Shown one piece after another: positions 26,281 through 41,164 of a DNA stretch of 64,000 nt. Position 1 is the stretch's first letter. The number at the start of each line of letters is the position of its first letter. Origin of the DNA: an uncultured Granulosicoccaceae bacterium (GTDB lineage: Bacteria; Pseudomonadota; Gammaproteobacteria; Granulosicoccales; Granulosicoccaceae); contig CAKZUP010000065.1 in assembly GCA_937922945.1 (NCBI GenBank), forward strand, positions 1 through 64,000. The letters run 5' to 3'. The translations under genes were made by a program, and so were the position numbers. A model generated the notes under the pieces. The model saw only the letters and a list, made by a program, of their open reading frames with translations. It was not told where the DNA came from and did not search any database.

Positions 26281-27330
26281 CTACCAAGCCGGGGTCAGGC
26301 GAACTTTCGCCGGTATATGGTTTTGCACAGCTGGGATACAGTACAGTCTGGTGAATATAAAGCCTGAAGCTGCCAAATGGCGTCCTCGGCTTAACAAGCC
26401 AATAACACCACCACGTGCTTTTGCTTTAACTATGCCGTTGGCATGACTGTTCAATGATTCCAATAACGGTAAGAACTTTGGATGCTCAATGGGTAGTGTA
26501 AATGGATACACTTGTTTTGTAATTTCCGAACAAATGGTAAACACCCGCATGTCGTAATCTGTTGGATCTATGCCGAGTGCTTTGTGAAATTCCGGCCTTG
26601 CGTGGTCACGAACAAACATGGTTGCGTACACTGCCAATAAAAAGAATTTGATCCAATACTTGTTACCGCCTTGCAGTAACTTCGGGTTTGCACGCATAAT
26701 CAATGCAAAAGCATCGCCGTGACGAAATTCATCATTACACCAGTTTTCGAACCAATTGAAAATCGGGTGAAACATGCGATCGGGATGTTGTTGCAAGTGA
26801 CGATAGATAGTAATGTACCGAGCGTATCCAATTTTTTCAGAAAGATAGGTTGCGTAGAAGATAAATTTCGGTTTAAAGAATGTATATTTTTTAGTTTTGG
26901 TTAGAAAACCAAGATCAACGCCAATGCCATAGTCTTTAAGTGTTTCGTTAATAAAACCCGCATGTCTGGCCTCATCACGAGTCATCAGACTAAACAGCTC
27001 TTTGACATCCGGATTGTTTATACGTTTCTTGATTTCTGAATATAAAATTGCACCCGAGAATTCAGCTGTTAGTGAACTTACCAGAAAGTCGACAAATTCT
27101 TGTCTTAGACCTTCGGGCAGCTCAGAGAGTTTTTCTTGAAAATGCTCATCTCGACGAAAATGTTTTTTATTAACATCGGCTTGCATCTCTTTTATAAGCG
27201 CATCCCATTCCTCACGAACAGGCTCAATATTGAGCTTGTCCATTTCATCGAAATCGGTGGTGTAGAAACGCGGACTCAGTACTGTATCTTCAGCTGCGAT
27301 CTTATTCGTGTCATGTACTGCTGAACTCAT
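26281..27330 (-). CDS. acsF: Aerobic Mg-protoporphyrin IX monomethyl ester oxidative cyclase
   Basis: 349-aa diiron monooxygenase that forms the fifth ring of protochlorophyllide using O2. The ferritin-like four-helix iron ligands appear as [13 protein letters not shown]...DEARHAGFI and NEFRHGDAF-type segments ([15 protein letters not shown]). The ATG at 27330 was chosen: it has GGAG 7 nt upstream and overlaps the orf95 stop as ATGA, while the longer frame begins only with TTG. Its presence without a visible bchE implies bacteriochlorophyll synthesis under oxygen. Confidence 0.96.
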   Translation of the reverse strand: MSSAVHDTNKIAAEDTVLSPRFYTTDFDEMDKLNIEPVREEWDALIKEMQADVNKKHFRRDEHFQEKLSELPEGLRQEFVDFLVSSLTAEFSGAILYSEIKKRINNPDVKELFSLMTRDEARHAGFINETLKDYGIGVDLGFLTKTKKYTFFKPKFIFYATYLSEKIGYARYITIYRHLQQHPDRMFHPIFNWFENWCNDEFRHGDAFALIMRANPKLLQGGNKYWIKFFLLAVYATMFVRDHARPEFHKALGIDPTDYDMRVFTICSEITKQVYPFTLPIEHPKFLPLLESLNSHANGIVKAKARGGVIGLLSRGRHLAASGFIFTRLYCIPAVQNHIPAKVRLTPAW

Positions 27331-27614
27331 ATTTTTCTCCAATCAGAGAAACTGGTTTCAATTAGCTCTGTTAGTTCCAGTCGCGCAACAAGTCGAGTCC
27401 ATTTATCTTCCAGCCAGCCAGCGCGACGAACAGTGGCGCGCCTGCGTAGCGTGAGAATTTCACCAAATTCCGGCTTAACTTCATCACCATGAATAGTGAC
27501 CTCGTCTCCCGGGCGAATTTCAATACCGTCGTCAAGCGTGACGTGGGCGTGTAAGCTCGAAGCCGTATGTTCGATCTCAATGCTACAGTCGACCTCAAAA
27601 ACTCGATTTTTCAT
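27327..27614 (-). CDS. Conserved PGC protein between puhC and acsF
   Basis: 95-aa soluble, acidic protein, all-beta in appearance ([38 protein letters not shown]...). Small unnamed genes occupy this exact place in many purple bacterial clusters (puhC-orf-acsF). Translationally coupled on both sides by 4-nt overlaps, so it is probably needed stoichiometrically with PuhC or AcsF. An accessory role to the cyclase is a reasonable guess, not shown. Confidence 0.85.
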   Translation of the reverse strand: MKNRVFEVDCSIEIEHTASSLHAHVTLDDGIEIRPGDEVTIHGDEVKPEFGEILTLRRRATVRRAGWLEDKWTRLVARLELTELIETSFSDWRKI

Positions 27615-28069
27615 GAATTGTCTCTCGTGCCAGGAAGCAGCTGGGTGAATGCCATCACATTATCAGGGCCGAATGCAGAGAGTTCAATAGTTCTGTTAGT
27701 AACCGGATCGATGAGTGATACTAACCCAGTTTGCCAAACAGCAAGCTTGAAAGGAACCTCCGGCCCTTCGCCGGCTGCGCGCCGCTCCCGTGCAAGACCT
27801 CTGACCACACTTCGCATAAATCCCCCTTCACCAATGGTTAATCGGTGGATTTCGAGATTATTGCTCGCGTCCACCACGGCCACATCGCCATTGGGCTGGT
27901 CGATAAAGTACAAGGTTATTTGCTCTAATAAATCCCCACGATGGAGCGCAGTGTCGTTTGACGCTGATTCGGATTTGTTGGTCGTAGTGCTAGCCACCGC
28001 AATGGATGCCAAAACCATTACGACCAAGCCGGATTTAAACCAAAGCGGGAAGATAGGCGCAGGTGTCAT
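27611..28069 (-). CDS. puhC: Photosynthetic complex assembly protein PuhC
   Basis: 152-aa protein with one N-terminal membrane helix (about 10-27) and a periplasmic domain. Family pattern: GDVAVVDASNNLEIHRLTIGEGGFMRSVVRGLARERR and FKLAVWQTGLVSLIDPVTNRTIELSAFGPDN. PuhC is needed for optimal assembly of the RC-LH1 complex. The start overlaps puhB, and the stop overlaps orf95. Confidence 0.93.
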   Translation of the reverse strand: MTPAPIFPLWFKSGLVVMVLASIAVASTTTNKSESASNDTALHRGDLLEQITLYFIDQPNGDVAVVDASNNLEIHRLTIGEGGFMRSVVRGLARERRAAGEGPEVPFKLAVWQTGLVSLIDPVTNRTIELSAFGPDNVMAFTQLLPGTRDNS

Positions 28070-28770
28070 GAGGCCCCCAATTCTTTGTTCAGCTCTGTTT
28101 TCAAAGCGTTAGGCGTATGGTGCATTGGTAAAACCGCATTATTGGTAAATTGAGGCTCTGACGGGGTTTGCGATTCTGACAAATCGAGCTCTTTCGCCGC
28201 GACTTTGCCGAGTTGTAGCGCAACCGATTCCACATTGGGTATAGAGCGTAACATCGGTTGTGGGTGGCCAAAGCGCCAAGGGCGAACGTGAGGCCACAGC
28301 ACAAAATAGCTGGTGCGTTTCTTCTTTACAAGGGTTAGCGCGATATCCCCGTGCCCACGACGTTTCTGCGTCATGTCGGCAGAAACTATCTGACTCAAAG
28401 GAATGTCTAATGTCAGTTGAATGGCGATGCCAAAACGAATTAATATGCGCTTGTTAGTCAGCGTGTAAATTGTAACGGTCGATGTCAACCAGGCAAGCCC
28501 AATAAGAATAGACAATGCAGCAATTGACAATAGCAACGTAAGGGCAGGGCCTGACATCACTGCGTCTGCTGTAATACCTGTTTTATAAACGCTGAAAAAA
28601 TCTAAAAATACCATGATGGCGAAGTACAGCGCGATTTTATTCACATGAAACGCATGCTGTGCTAGTTGCCACCAATGTGGTGAACCTTGCCAAACAATAT
28701 TTTCACCAAGAGGCAAGCGTGCAGGTAGGCCGGGTGTTGGCTCCCAATCGAATTCGTCATGATTACTCAT
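28066..28770 (-). CDS. puhB: Photosynthetic complex assembly protein PuhB
   Basis: 234-aa membrane protein with a PH-like domain. Characteristic N-terminus EPTPGLPARLPLGENIVWQGSPHWWQLAQHAFHVNKIALYF, two helices (about 50-70 and 80-100), and IPLSQIVSADMTQKRRGHGDIAL. PuhB assists reaction-centre assembly in Rhodobacter. The stop overlaps puhC by 4 nt. 60 nt separate it from puhA. Confidence 0.94.
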   Translation of the reverse strand: MSNHDEFDWEPTPGLPARLPLGENIVWQGSPHWWQLAQHAFHVNKIALYFAIMVFLDFFSVYKTGITADAVMSGPALTLLLSIAALSILIGLAWLTSTVTIYTLTNKRILIRFGIAIQLTLDIPLSQIVSADMTQKRRGHGDIALTLVKKKRTSYFVLWPHVRPWRFGHPQPMLRSIPNVESVALQLGKVAAKELDLSESQTPSEPQFTNNAVLPMHHTPNALKTELNKELGAS

Positions 28771-28830
28771 CGTCGTATTAGTCCCGTCGCAGCATGTCTG
28801 TCATTTGATTTTTTACGCCAGTCGCATTGG

Positions 28831-29655
28831 TTATAGAAAGGGTTCAGCACGATCTGGTGATGCGTAGAGATGCCCGCCACCGTAGTAGGCACAGATCTTA
28901 TCTTCTTCAAGTAATGTCACCTGAGCATCACTGGCTGTCGTTGGCACGGCATGGAATTGATGGGAGTAAATAGATACCACCCTGACCAACTTTTCTTTGC
29001 GTCCCAATCGCTCAGCAAGACTGCCTGTGGCAGAGGAATTTTTACTGGATACTATTTTTGACAGCATAACCGGCAGCAGCACACTTTTGCCTGAATTCAG
29101 ATCAACTTGATAATAGCGAGGCATGTATTCCATGATATCGAGCCAGATATCGCTAACCTTACCAACAACCTCCTCATCTGCAGCTATAACCCGAAGACCT
29201 CGCGGGTCAATAGATTTGGCTGCCAATTGATACTTTTCCGGTGACAGTTTTTTCATTGGAACGATGCGTGGCTCACCTTCCAAATTTTGATCTGGTACGT
29301 CGGCTCTATCAGCCCATGCTGCTGGACCCAGTCCGTCAATCATTGGATTGCCGGTGGGGATTATTGGATCGCCTTGAGCTCGACCATCAATTGCGGCCAA
29401 AATACGAGCGTCATCATTGCGGTTGTTTGGTAACTGCGTTTCGCCCCCATGAAATAATTTGTAGGTTTTAGCTTCAGGCACAGCCGGGTAACCTTGCACT
29501 TTTATGTGGTCTGATCGATCTGAGCGTAACGGATAGCCTTCACGCTTGCTTTCTCTATGCAGGTACAAAACCAGCAACAAGAAGAAAAACAAAAACACAT
29601 AAAGCACAACTTGTGTTAGGTCTATGTACTGAGTAAAAGCGCCAATTTCTTTCAT
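28831..29655 (-). CDS. puhA: Photosynthetic reaction center H subunit
   Basis: 274-aa H subunit that caps the cytoplasmic face of the L/M dimer and channels protons to QB. One membrane helix (about 14-30) is followed by HRESKREGYPLRSDRSD and a PRC-barrel domain (GDPIIPTGNPMIDGLGPAAWADRADVPD; DPRGLRVIAADEEVVGKVSDIWLDIMEYMPRYYQVDL). Length is slightly above the usual about 255-260. It lies 14 nt after lhaA, so it is cotranscribed, and may have its own promoter inside lhaA. Confidence 0.97.
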   Translation of the reverse strand: MKEIGAFTQYIDLTQVVLYVFLFFFLLLVLYLHRESKREGYPLRSDRSDHIKVQGYPAVPEAKTYKLFHGGETQLPNNRNDDARILAAIDGRAQGDPIIPTGNPMIDGLGPAAWADRADVPDQNLEGEPRIVPMKKLSPEKYQLAAKSIDPRGLRVIAADEEVVGKVSDIWLDIMEYMPRYYQVDLNSGKSVLLPVMLSKIVSSKNSSATGSLAERLGRKEKLVRVVSIYSHQFHAVPTTASDAQVTLLEEDKICAYYGGGHLYASPDRAEPFL

Positions 29656-29669
29656 TAGTTAGTGCTCCA

Positions 29670-31100
29670 TTAAATATTTGGAAACTCTGATAGTTCAAAG
29701 GATTGAGAGGGCGATGGTCTTACAGCTCCACGGCGACATAGAGGACCAATAGCGATTAAGGCTGCAAACAATAGAGCAATTTCAAAATGATATACAACCG
29801 TGTAACCGGCTTCAGCGCCTGACATGGCCTCGCCCAGTACACCTTGTGCAGATAAGCCATTGATAACGTCTCGCATAAAACCACCAACTGCAACACCGAC
29901 ACCCGCGGCGGTTGCTTGCGCAGCACCCCATGCGCCCAATGAAAGCCCACGATGCTCTTTGGTTACATTGGTCATTGCAAATATGAGAGTGCTAACGCCG
30001 AAAAGACCGCTACCGAAACCAATCAAAATTGTGCCAACGCGAAACAAGTTTGTGGAGTTTAATGGTTCGGCGAATATTACGATTGAAAACGCCAATATGC
30101 CAACTAAAAGGCCGCTTGCTGCAACGCGTGTCGGGTCGGAGTGTCTTTTTAGTTTAAATGCGGCATAAGCAAAAGCGGCCAGACTCCCGCCAGCGAGTAG
30201 CGCCGTTAGCGCGGTTGTACCGCTGACGGATAGATTTAGAATTTCTCCACCATACGGTTCCAGCAAAATATCCTGCATGGTGAAGCCTGCGGTACCAAGG
30301 ACTGTTGCCACCAGAAAACGGTATCCATTTGCCGCCTTTATATAGCTGCTCCATGCTTCTTTAAACGGTGGGCGTTTTACCCCCCAGTTAACATTAGGCT
30401 GTCGCGCTTCCTGTTTCCAGAGCGCAACACTGTTTAAAACTATAGTAACAACCGCAGCACCTTGAATTGCACCGATTAACTTGATTTGGGTGAAATCGGT
30501 CAGGATTAAGCTAAACACAATGGCACTGAAGACCATACCCAACAACAACGTTACGTACAAAACGGCAACCACTTGTGCACGTGTGTCTTCGGGGGCGATA
30601 TCTGTGGCTAACGCCAGCCCCGCAGTCTGGGTTGTGTGCAGACCAACGCCAACCAATAAAAAAGCCAACGCAGCAGCGGCCTGTGCAACCCAAACAGGGG
30701 CATTGCCGTCACCTGACAACAGTAGCAATGCGAATGGCATGATGCATAAGCCACCGAACTGCAATAACGATCCCATCCAGATGTACGGAACGCGTCTCCA
30801 ACCAATGGCAGACTTGTGATGGTCTGATCTGAAGCCAATAATCGCCCTTAGTGGCGCAAACAACAATGGAAGGGCGACCATTAATGCTACCAACCATGCA
30901 GGCACACCCAGTTCGACAATCATGACACGATTTAGCGTGCCACTCAGCAACACCATTGCCATACCACAGCTAACTTGAAATAACGATAGCCGTAGTAAAC
31001 GACTTGGCGGTAGCTCATCACTAACAGCCTCGCTGAAGGGCATGGCTTTGTATAGCAACGCTTTCCATGCTTCGCGATTTTGTTGGATTTTATCTTGCAC
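29670..31100 (-). CDS. lhaA: LH1 assembly protein LhaA (PucC-family MFS)
   Basis: 476-aa, 12-helix membrane protein of the bacteriochlorophyll delivery (PucC/LhaA) branch of the major facilitator superfamily. Diagnostic stretches are RLSLFQVSCGMAMVLLSGTLNRVMIVEL, HKSAIGWRRVPYIWMGSLLQFGG and MQDILLEPYGGEIL. LhaA helps insert pigment into LH1. The start is GTG, 2 nt after bchM. A second, related protein is encoded at 43582-44970. Confidence 0.94.
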   Translation of the reverse strand: MQDKIQQNREAWKALLYKAMPFSEAVSDELPPSRLLRLSLFQVSCGMAMVLLSGTLNRVMIVELGVPAWLVALMVALPLLFAPLRAIIGFRSDHHKSAIGWRRVPYIWMGSLLQFGGLCIMPFALLLLSGDGNAPVWVAQAAAALAFLLVGVGLHTTQTAGLALATDIAPEDTRAQVVAVLYVTLLLGMVFSAIVFSLILTDFTQIKLIGAIQGAAVVTIVLNSVALWKQEARQPNVNWGVKRPPFKEAWSSYIKAANGYRFLVATVLGTAGFTMQDILLEPYGGEILNLSVSGTTALTALLAGGSLAAFAYAAFKLKRHSDPTRVAASGLLVGILAFSIVIFAEPLNSTNLFRVGTILIGFGSGLFGVSTLIFAMTNVTKEHRGLSLGAWGAAQATAAGVGVAVGGFMRDVINGLSAQGVLGEAMSGAEAGYTVVYHFEIALLFAALIAIGPLCRRGAVRPSPSQSFELSEFPNI

Positions 31101-31102
31101 TG

Positions 31103-31807
31103 CTAAACCGTCAGCTCAAGTGCTTGTGATTTATAGAACGCCGTTGAAACCAGGTGGGTTCTCGCGATGGATGCCGCCGTGCACTTCTTACTATTACTGA
31201 TTAATTGCTTAAGATTTTTTTCTGCAACCGGTTCGATCGCCGGCGAGCGATCTCCCTGCGGAAAATACGCCCCCACTTTTTTCATTAACATGAGCATTGG
31301 CGTGCGTGGCGCAAACGTGAACAATACTGATGCATCCGAAGTTTTTGCTCGAGAGAGCAGGGATTCAATACCACGCAACATATCTTCGGCTTGATAGTGA
31401 ATTAGAGAATCCATCGCGACAACATAGTCAAACGATGCGGCATCGGCGCTGAGCATATCGCCAGCACGATACTCAATTAGCGGTAATAGCGATTTTGGTG
31501 TGCGGGAACGTGCTACTTCGATTAGTGAGGGACTTATATCGATTGCGCAAACATCTGCTCCGCGATGCGCCGCTTCAACAGCGAACGAGCCTGTGCCGCA
31601 ACCAGCATCCAATACACGCTTGCCCTGTAAGTCTTCTGGCATCCATGATAACAATGTGTCTCGCATACTATTACGACCATCACGTACTGTTTGCCGGATG
31701 CGAGAAACGGGTGCATCAGAGGTCAGTTGTTCCCAGGCTTTATTCGCTGACTTATCAAAATAAAGCTGTAACTTTTCTCTCTTGTCGATATACGAGTTGT
31801 TTTGCAT
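31103..31807 (-). CDS. bchM: Mg-protoporphyrin IX O-methyltransferase
   Basis: 234-aa SAM-dependent methyltransferase that esterifies the C13 propionate of Mg-protoporphyrin. The SAM motif VLDAGCGTGSFAVEAAHRGADVCAIDIS lies at about 64-92. C-terminal SRIARTHLVSTAFYKSQALEL-like residues (SIARTHLVSTAFYKSQ) are the usual BchM ending. It sits between bchL and lhaA in the standard bchFNBHLM order. Confidence 0.96.
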   Translation of the reverse strand: MQNNSYIDKREKLQLYFDKSANKAWEQLTSDAPVSRIRQTVRDGRNSMRDTLLSWMPEDLQGKRVLDAGCGTGSFAVEAAHRGADVCAIDISPSLIEVARSRTPKSLLPLIEYRAGDMLSADAASFDYVVAMDSLIHYQAEDMLRGIESLLSRAKTSDASVLFTFAPRTPMLMLMKKVGAYFPQGDRSPAIEPVAEKNLKQLISNSKKCTAASIARTHLVSTAFYKSQALELTV

Positions 31808-31833
31808 GTTATGTCGCTAATCAAGCTGAATAA

Positions 31834-36480
<4,647 letters not shown>

Positions 36481-36491
<11 letters not shown>

Positions 36492-38154
36492 AGTGAGCCT
36501 TTGCGTCGTAGAGGGTCTCGATGCTGATTTCTGATTGACCCAGGCTTTGGGCATACGCCTCAGTGTTTCGACGAGCCTTGCCGCGCACAAAAAACGGAAT
36601 TTTCTTTAATTCGTTTTCGGCGTCTTTGGTCCAGCTTGTGGGTATCGGTTGATCTTGCAGCATTGCATCGGAATTATGCGCGACCAACGGCTGTGCGTAA
36701 TCAGTATCAACGTGTGTCGTGTCTTGACGTGCCTGCGTACCACGTTGTTTGCCGCCATGATCGGCAGCATGTTTACCGCCATGTTCACCACCATGTAAGT
36801 GAGAGGGTGCCACACTGTCATTGAACTCAAAGTCATCGCGAAACATATGCAACAAATGCTCTTCCAACCCCATAAGCAATGGGTGCACCCACGTGTCAAA
36901 AATTACATTGGCTCCTTCAAAACCCATCTGCGGAGAATAGCGAGCAGGAAAATCCTGCACGTGCACGGGAGCTGATATAACAGCGCACGGTATGCCAAGC
37001 CGTTTGGCTATGTGGCGTTCCATTTGTGTACCCAACACCAATTCAGGGTGCAATTCTTCGATATGCTGTTCAACGGTCAGGTAGTCATCGCAGATTAACG
37101 CTTCCAACCCAAATTCGGCAGCTGCAGCTCGAACATCTCGGGCCATTTCGCGGCTAAATGTACCGAGGCCAACAACGTTAAAACCAAGCTCGTCTCGAGC
37201 AATGCGAGCTGCAGCTATAGCATGTGATCCATCAGCAAAAACAAATACGCGTTTACCATTCAAGTAGGTTGAATCAACCGAACGCGCGTACCAGGGAAGT
37301 CGGCTTCGATCAATCTGTTTCACAGAGCTAGCATCTATACCCGTTATCGCTTCAATTTCTTCGATGAACCTTACAGTTGCACCAACGCCAATAGGAACTG
37401 TTTTAACAAACGGTTGTTGGTAGGTTTTTTCAAGCCACACACATAACGTTCTGGCAATTTCCGGGTATAGGCAGATATTAAAATCAGCATCCGGAATACG
37501 ATGGAGTTGCGGGGTGGTGGCGTTTAGAGGTGCTACCACATTAACTTCGATACCTACTTGGTCCAGCAACTGGCAAATCTCTACGACATCGTCTCGACAT
37601 CTAAACCCCAGACTGCTTGGACCAAGTATGTTTGCTTTGGGCCGAGGTTTAGCGTTGATTAGCGTTTCTTCTTTACTATGGGGACTACTATTAGCGCTGA
37701 TGTTTGCTGTAGCGCTGGCCAGTACATATCGAACCAAATAATAGAACGATTCGCTGGCGCCCCAATTTTCCTTTTTGGAATACGCTGGCAGCTCAAGTGG
37801 AATCACGGGTACAGGCAAGCCCATTCCTCTAGCCAATGAGCCTGGCTGATCTTGAATGAGTTCGGCGGTGCATGATTCGCCAACCATTAGCACATTCGGT
37901 TGGTATCGATCGTAGGCTTTTTTAATTGTCTCTTTCAGCATGTTTGCGGTATCTTCACCAAGATCACGAGCCTGAAAGGTGCTGTAGGTTACGGGAGGCC
38001 GACGCTGTTGTCGCTCGATCATGGTGAATAACAGATCGGCATATGTGTCACCCTGAGGTGCATGTATAACGTAATGCACATCTTGCATTGATGTTGCAAT
38101 GCGCATAGCCCCCACATGCGGTGGGCCCTCGTATGTCCATAAGGCCAATTCCAT
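36481..38154 (-). CDS. bchB: Light-independent protochlorophyllide reductase subunit B
   Basis: 557-aa NifK-like subunit. Asp36 in [13 protein letters not shown] is the unusual aspartate ligand of the NB cluster known from R. capsulatus. [16 protein letters not shown] supplies a further ligand. The C-terminal PCP_red domain (about 505-557; [23 protein letters not shown]) is present. Between them a His/Gly/Lys-rich linker (about 452-482) contains seven histidines in 30 residues. This makes the protein longer than the about 510-540 aa usual for the family. Confidence 0.97.
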
Positions 38155-38156
38155 TG

Positions 38157-39880
<1,724 letters not shown>

Positions 39881-39925
39881 CGAATATCGTTCTCTTAGCG
39901 CTGCTTGAGTTAGTTTTCATCGTTG

Positions 39926-39954
39926 AGTGTATGTTGGAGGAAAAAAAGTGTCAA
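39926..39954 (-). promoter_or_regulatory. bchF operon promoter (sigma70-like)
   Basis: On the minus strand TTGACA (39949-39954) and TACACT (39926-39931) are spaced by 17 bp. Transcription would start near 39919, about 40 nt before the bchF GTG. The -35 hexamer is the outer half of the PpsR operator at 39949-39966, so bound repressor would occlude polymerase. Confidence 0.7.
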
Positions 39955-39966
39955 CTAAAATAGACA
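39949..39966. promoter_or_regulatory. PpsR/CrtJ operator TGT-N12-ACA (bchF side)
   Basis: TGTCAACTAAAATAGACA matches the PpsR/CrtJ consensus exactly, extended by GTGTC...GACAC-like flanks (AGTGTC and GACACT). It contains the -35 of the bchF promoter. Confidence 0.82.
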
Positions 39967-39978
39967 CTCTCTTTTGTT

Positions 39979-39995
39979 CTATGTAAATTACATAG
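39979..39995. promoter_or_regulatory. Perfect 17-bp palindrome between the two PpsR boxes
   Basis: CTATGTAAATTACATAG is an 8+1+8 perfect inverted repeat located between the divergent bchF and aerR promoters. Its TGT-N5-ACA core does not fit PpsR spacing, so it is either another regulator's operator or part of a looped PpsR complex. Confidence 0.6.
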
Positions 39996-40023
39996 GTCAA
40001 ATTGATGCAGTTTTTTATACGTG

Positions 40024-40041
40024 TGTCTAGTTTGTTTGACA
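40024..40041. promoter_or_regulatory. PpsR/CrtJ operator TGT-N12-ACA (aerR side)
   Basis: TGTCTAGTTTGTTTGACA with matching outer bases (GTGTC...GACAC) is an exact consensus box. It contains the TTGACA of the aerR promoter. Confidence 0.8.
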
Positions 40042-40064
40042 CGCAAACCCATTTCACATAGGTT
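40036..40064 (+). promoter_or_regulatory. aerR promoter (sigma70-like)
   Basis: TTGACA (40036-40041), 17-bp spacer, TAGGTT (40059-40064). It is divergent from the bchF promoter, and its -35 is likewise inside a PpsR box. The leader to the aerR ATG would be about 115 nt. Confidence 0.55.
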
Positions 40065-40184
40065 GGAAACAGGCCAGACAATCTCAGACCAAGTCGGCTC
40101 TCGGTGTACCTGCAACACAACCACACGACGTAAAGGAAGGTGAGCTCTGGTGGCATGTAATCGTAAAAGGCAATCAGCGAATTA

Positions 40185-41039
40185 ATGAGTGAATTAACTG
40201 ACCCTATTGAAAAAAAGCTTCTCCAAGCAAAAGAAGAAGCCAATATTCCTATCGATAAGCTTCTAAAGGCGGTAGAGGGGGAGTTAATACCGCGCTTAAT
40301 GATGTCCCACCTTGTCGACGTGCCCGATAGTATTCTGGGCCGTGAGGAAGTTGAGCGATTTTCAAATAATCACTGGACGGGAGCGGCTAGCATTGAACAC
40401 TTCGCGCAACTGTGTGTCGATGGTGAAAGTTCAAGAATGCGCAACAATGTTGACGAACTGATTGAAAATGGCGTCTCCATTGAAACGATATACATGCTTT
40501 TGCTCGCACCAACAGCTCATCATCTGGGTGATCGATGGTTAAACGACACATTGAGCTTTATCGATGTGCATATGAGCCTGCTGCGTCTTCATCAACTTAT
40601 CCACAGTCTTGAACTGGTTGGTCCAGTTGCGGATTCATCAGACACTAAAAGTATTTTGATAGCAGCCACCCCAGGCGATCAGCATACATTCAGCGCTACA
40701 TTGGTTTGCGATATTTTCAGGCGTGCCGGGTGGACTGTTGCCAACCAGAGTGGTCAGTCGGAAGAACTGTTGCTGCAAAAAATCATGTCCACCGACTATG
40801 CTTGGATTGGCTTCTCCCTACACAACAGTGAGTCTTACGGAGTACTGAAAAATCTCATAGCGCGTGTCCGCAAATCTATCAGCCAAGACGGGCCTTCGAT
40901 CGTGGTAGGGGGAGACTATTTAAAACGGCACCCTGAGCACATGGATGCATTGGGTGCTGATTTATGCGTACTGGATGGTGCATCCGCTGTCGAAGAAGTC
41001 ACACAATACATGGAGAAACACCATCGTTTAGTACGATGA
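40185..41039 (+). CDS. aerR: B12-binding antirepressor AerR/PpaA
   Basis: 284-aa regulator that, in Rhodobacter, binds cobalamin in the light and blocks CrtJ/PpsR. A helical N-terminal part contains a Trp-x9-Val-His capping segment (Trp118 to His129; GDRWLNDTLSFIDVHM). The B12-binding Rossmann part has PGDQHTFSATL (Asp165, His167), IGFSLHNSE and VVGGDYLKRHPE. An in-frame TAA 24 nt upstream rules out the extended N-terminal isoform described for R. capsulatus. The SD is weak and 14 nt away. It sits next to ppsR, as usual. Confidence 0.92.
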   Translation: MSELTDPIEKKLLQAKEEANIPIDKLLKAVEGELIPRLMMSHLVDVPDSILGREEVERFSNNHWTGAASIEHFAQLCVDGESSRMRNNVDELIENGVSIETIYMLLLAPTAHHLGDRWLNDTLSFIDVHMSLLRLHQLIHSLELVGPVADSSDTKSILIAATPGDQHTFSATLVCDIFRRAGWTVANQSGQSEELLLQKIMSTDYAWIGFSLHNSESYGVLKNLIARVRKSISQDGPSIVVGGDYLKRHPEHMDALGADLCVLDGASAVEEVTQYMEKHHRLVR

Positions 41040-41083
41040 AGACCTTGATCGGCTGAAAATGGCATATACTATACGTCAATGCA

Positions 41084-41137
41084 AATGGTGCAACATGCCT
41101 GTCAGTTAGCGCAGACACTATTTAATGTTGCACCATT
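41084..41137. promoter_or_regulatory. 13-bp perfect inverted repeat around the ppsR operator
   Basis: AATGGTGCAACAT (41084-41096) and ATGTTGCACCATT (41125-41137) are exact reverse complements separated by 28 nt. The spacer holds the TGT-N12-ACA box. The arms could form an RNA stem in the ppsR leader or be bound as DNA. Confidence 0.75.
41100..41117. promoter_or_regulatory. PpsR/CrtJ operator upstream of ppsR
   Basis: TGTCAGTTAGCGCAGACA matches the consensus and lies 48 bp before the ppsR start, so ppsR is probably autoregulated. The box is nearly concentric (within 2 bp) with the 13-bp inverted repeat. Confidence 0.72.
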
Positions 41138-41164
41138 CGTATTCACCCCCCAAAGGCCCTAGAG

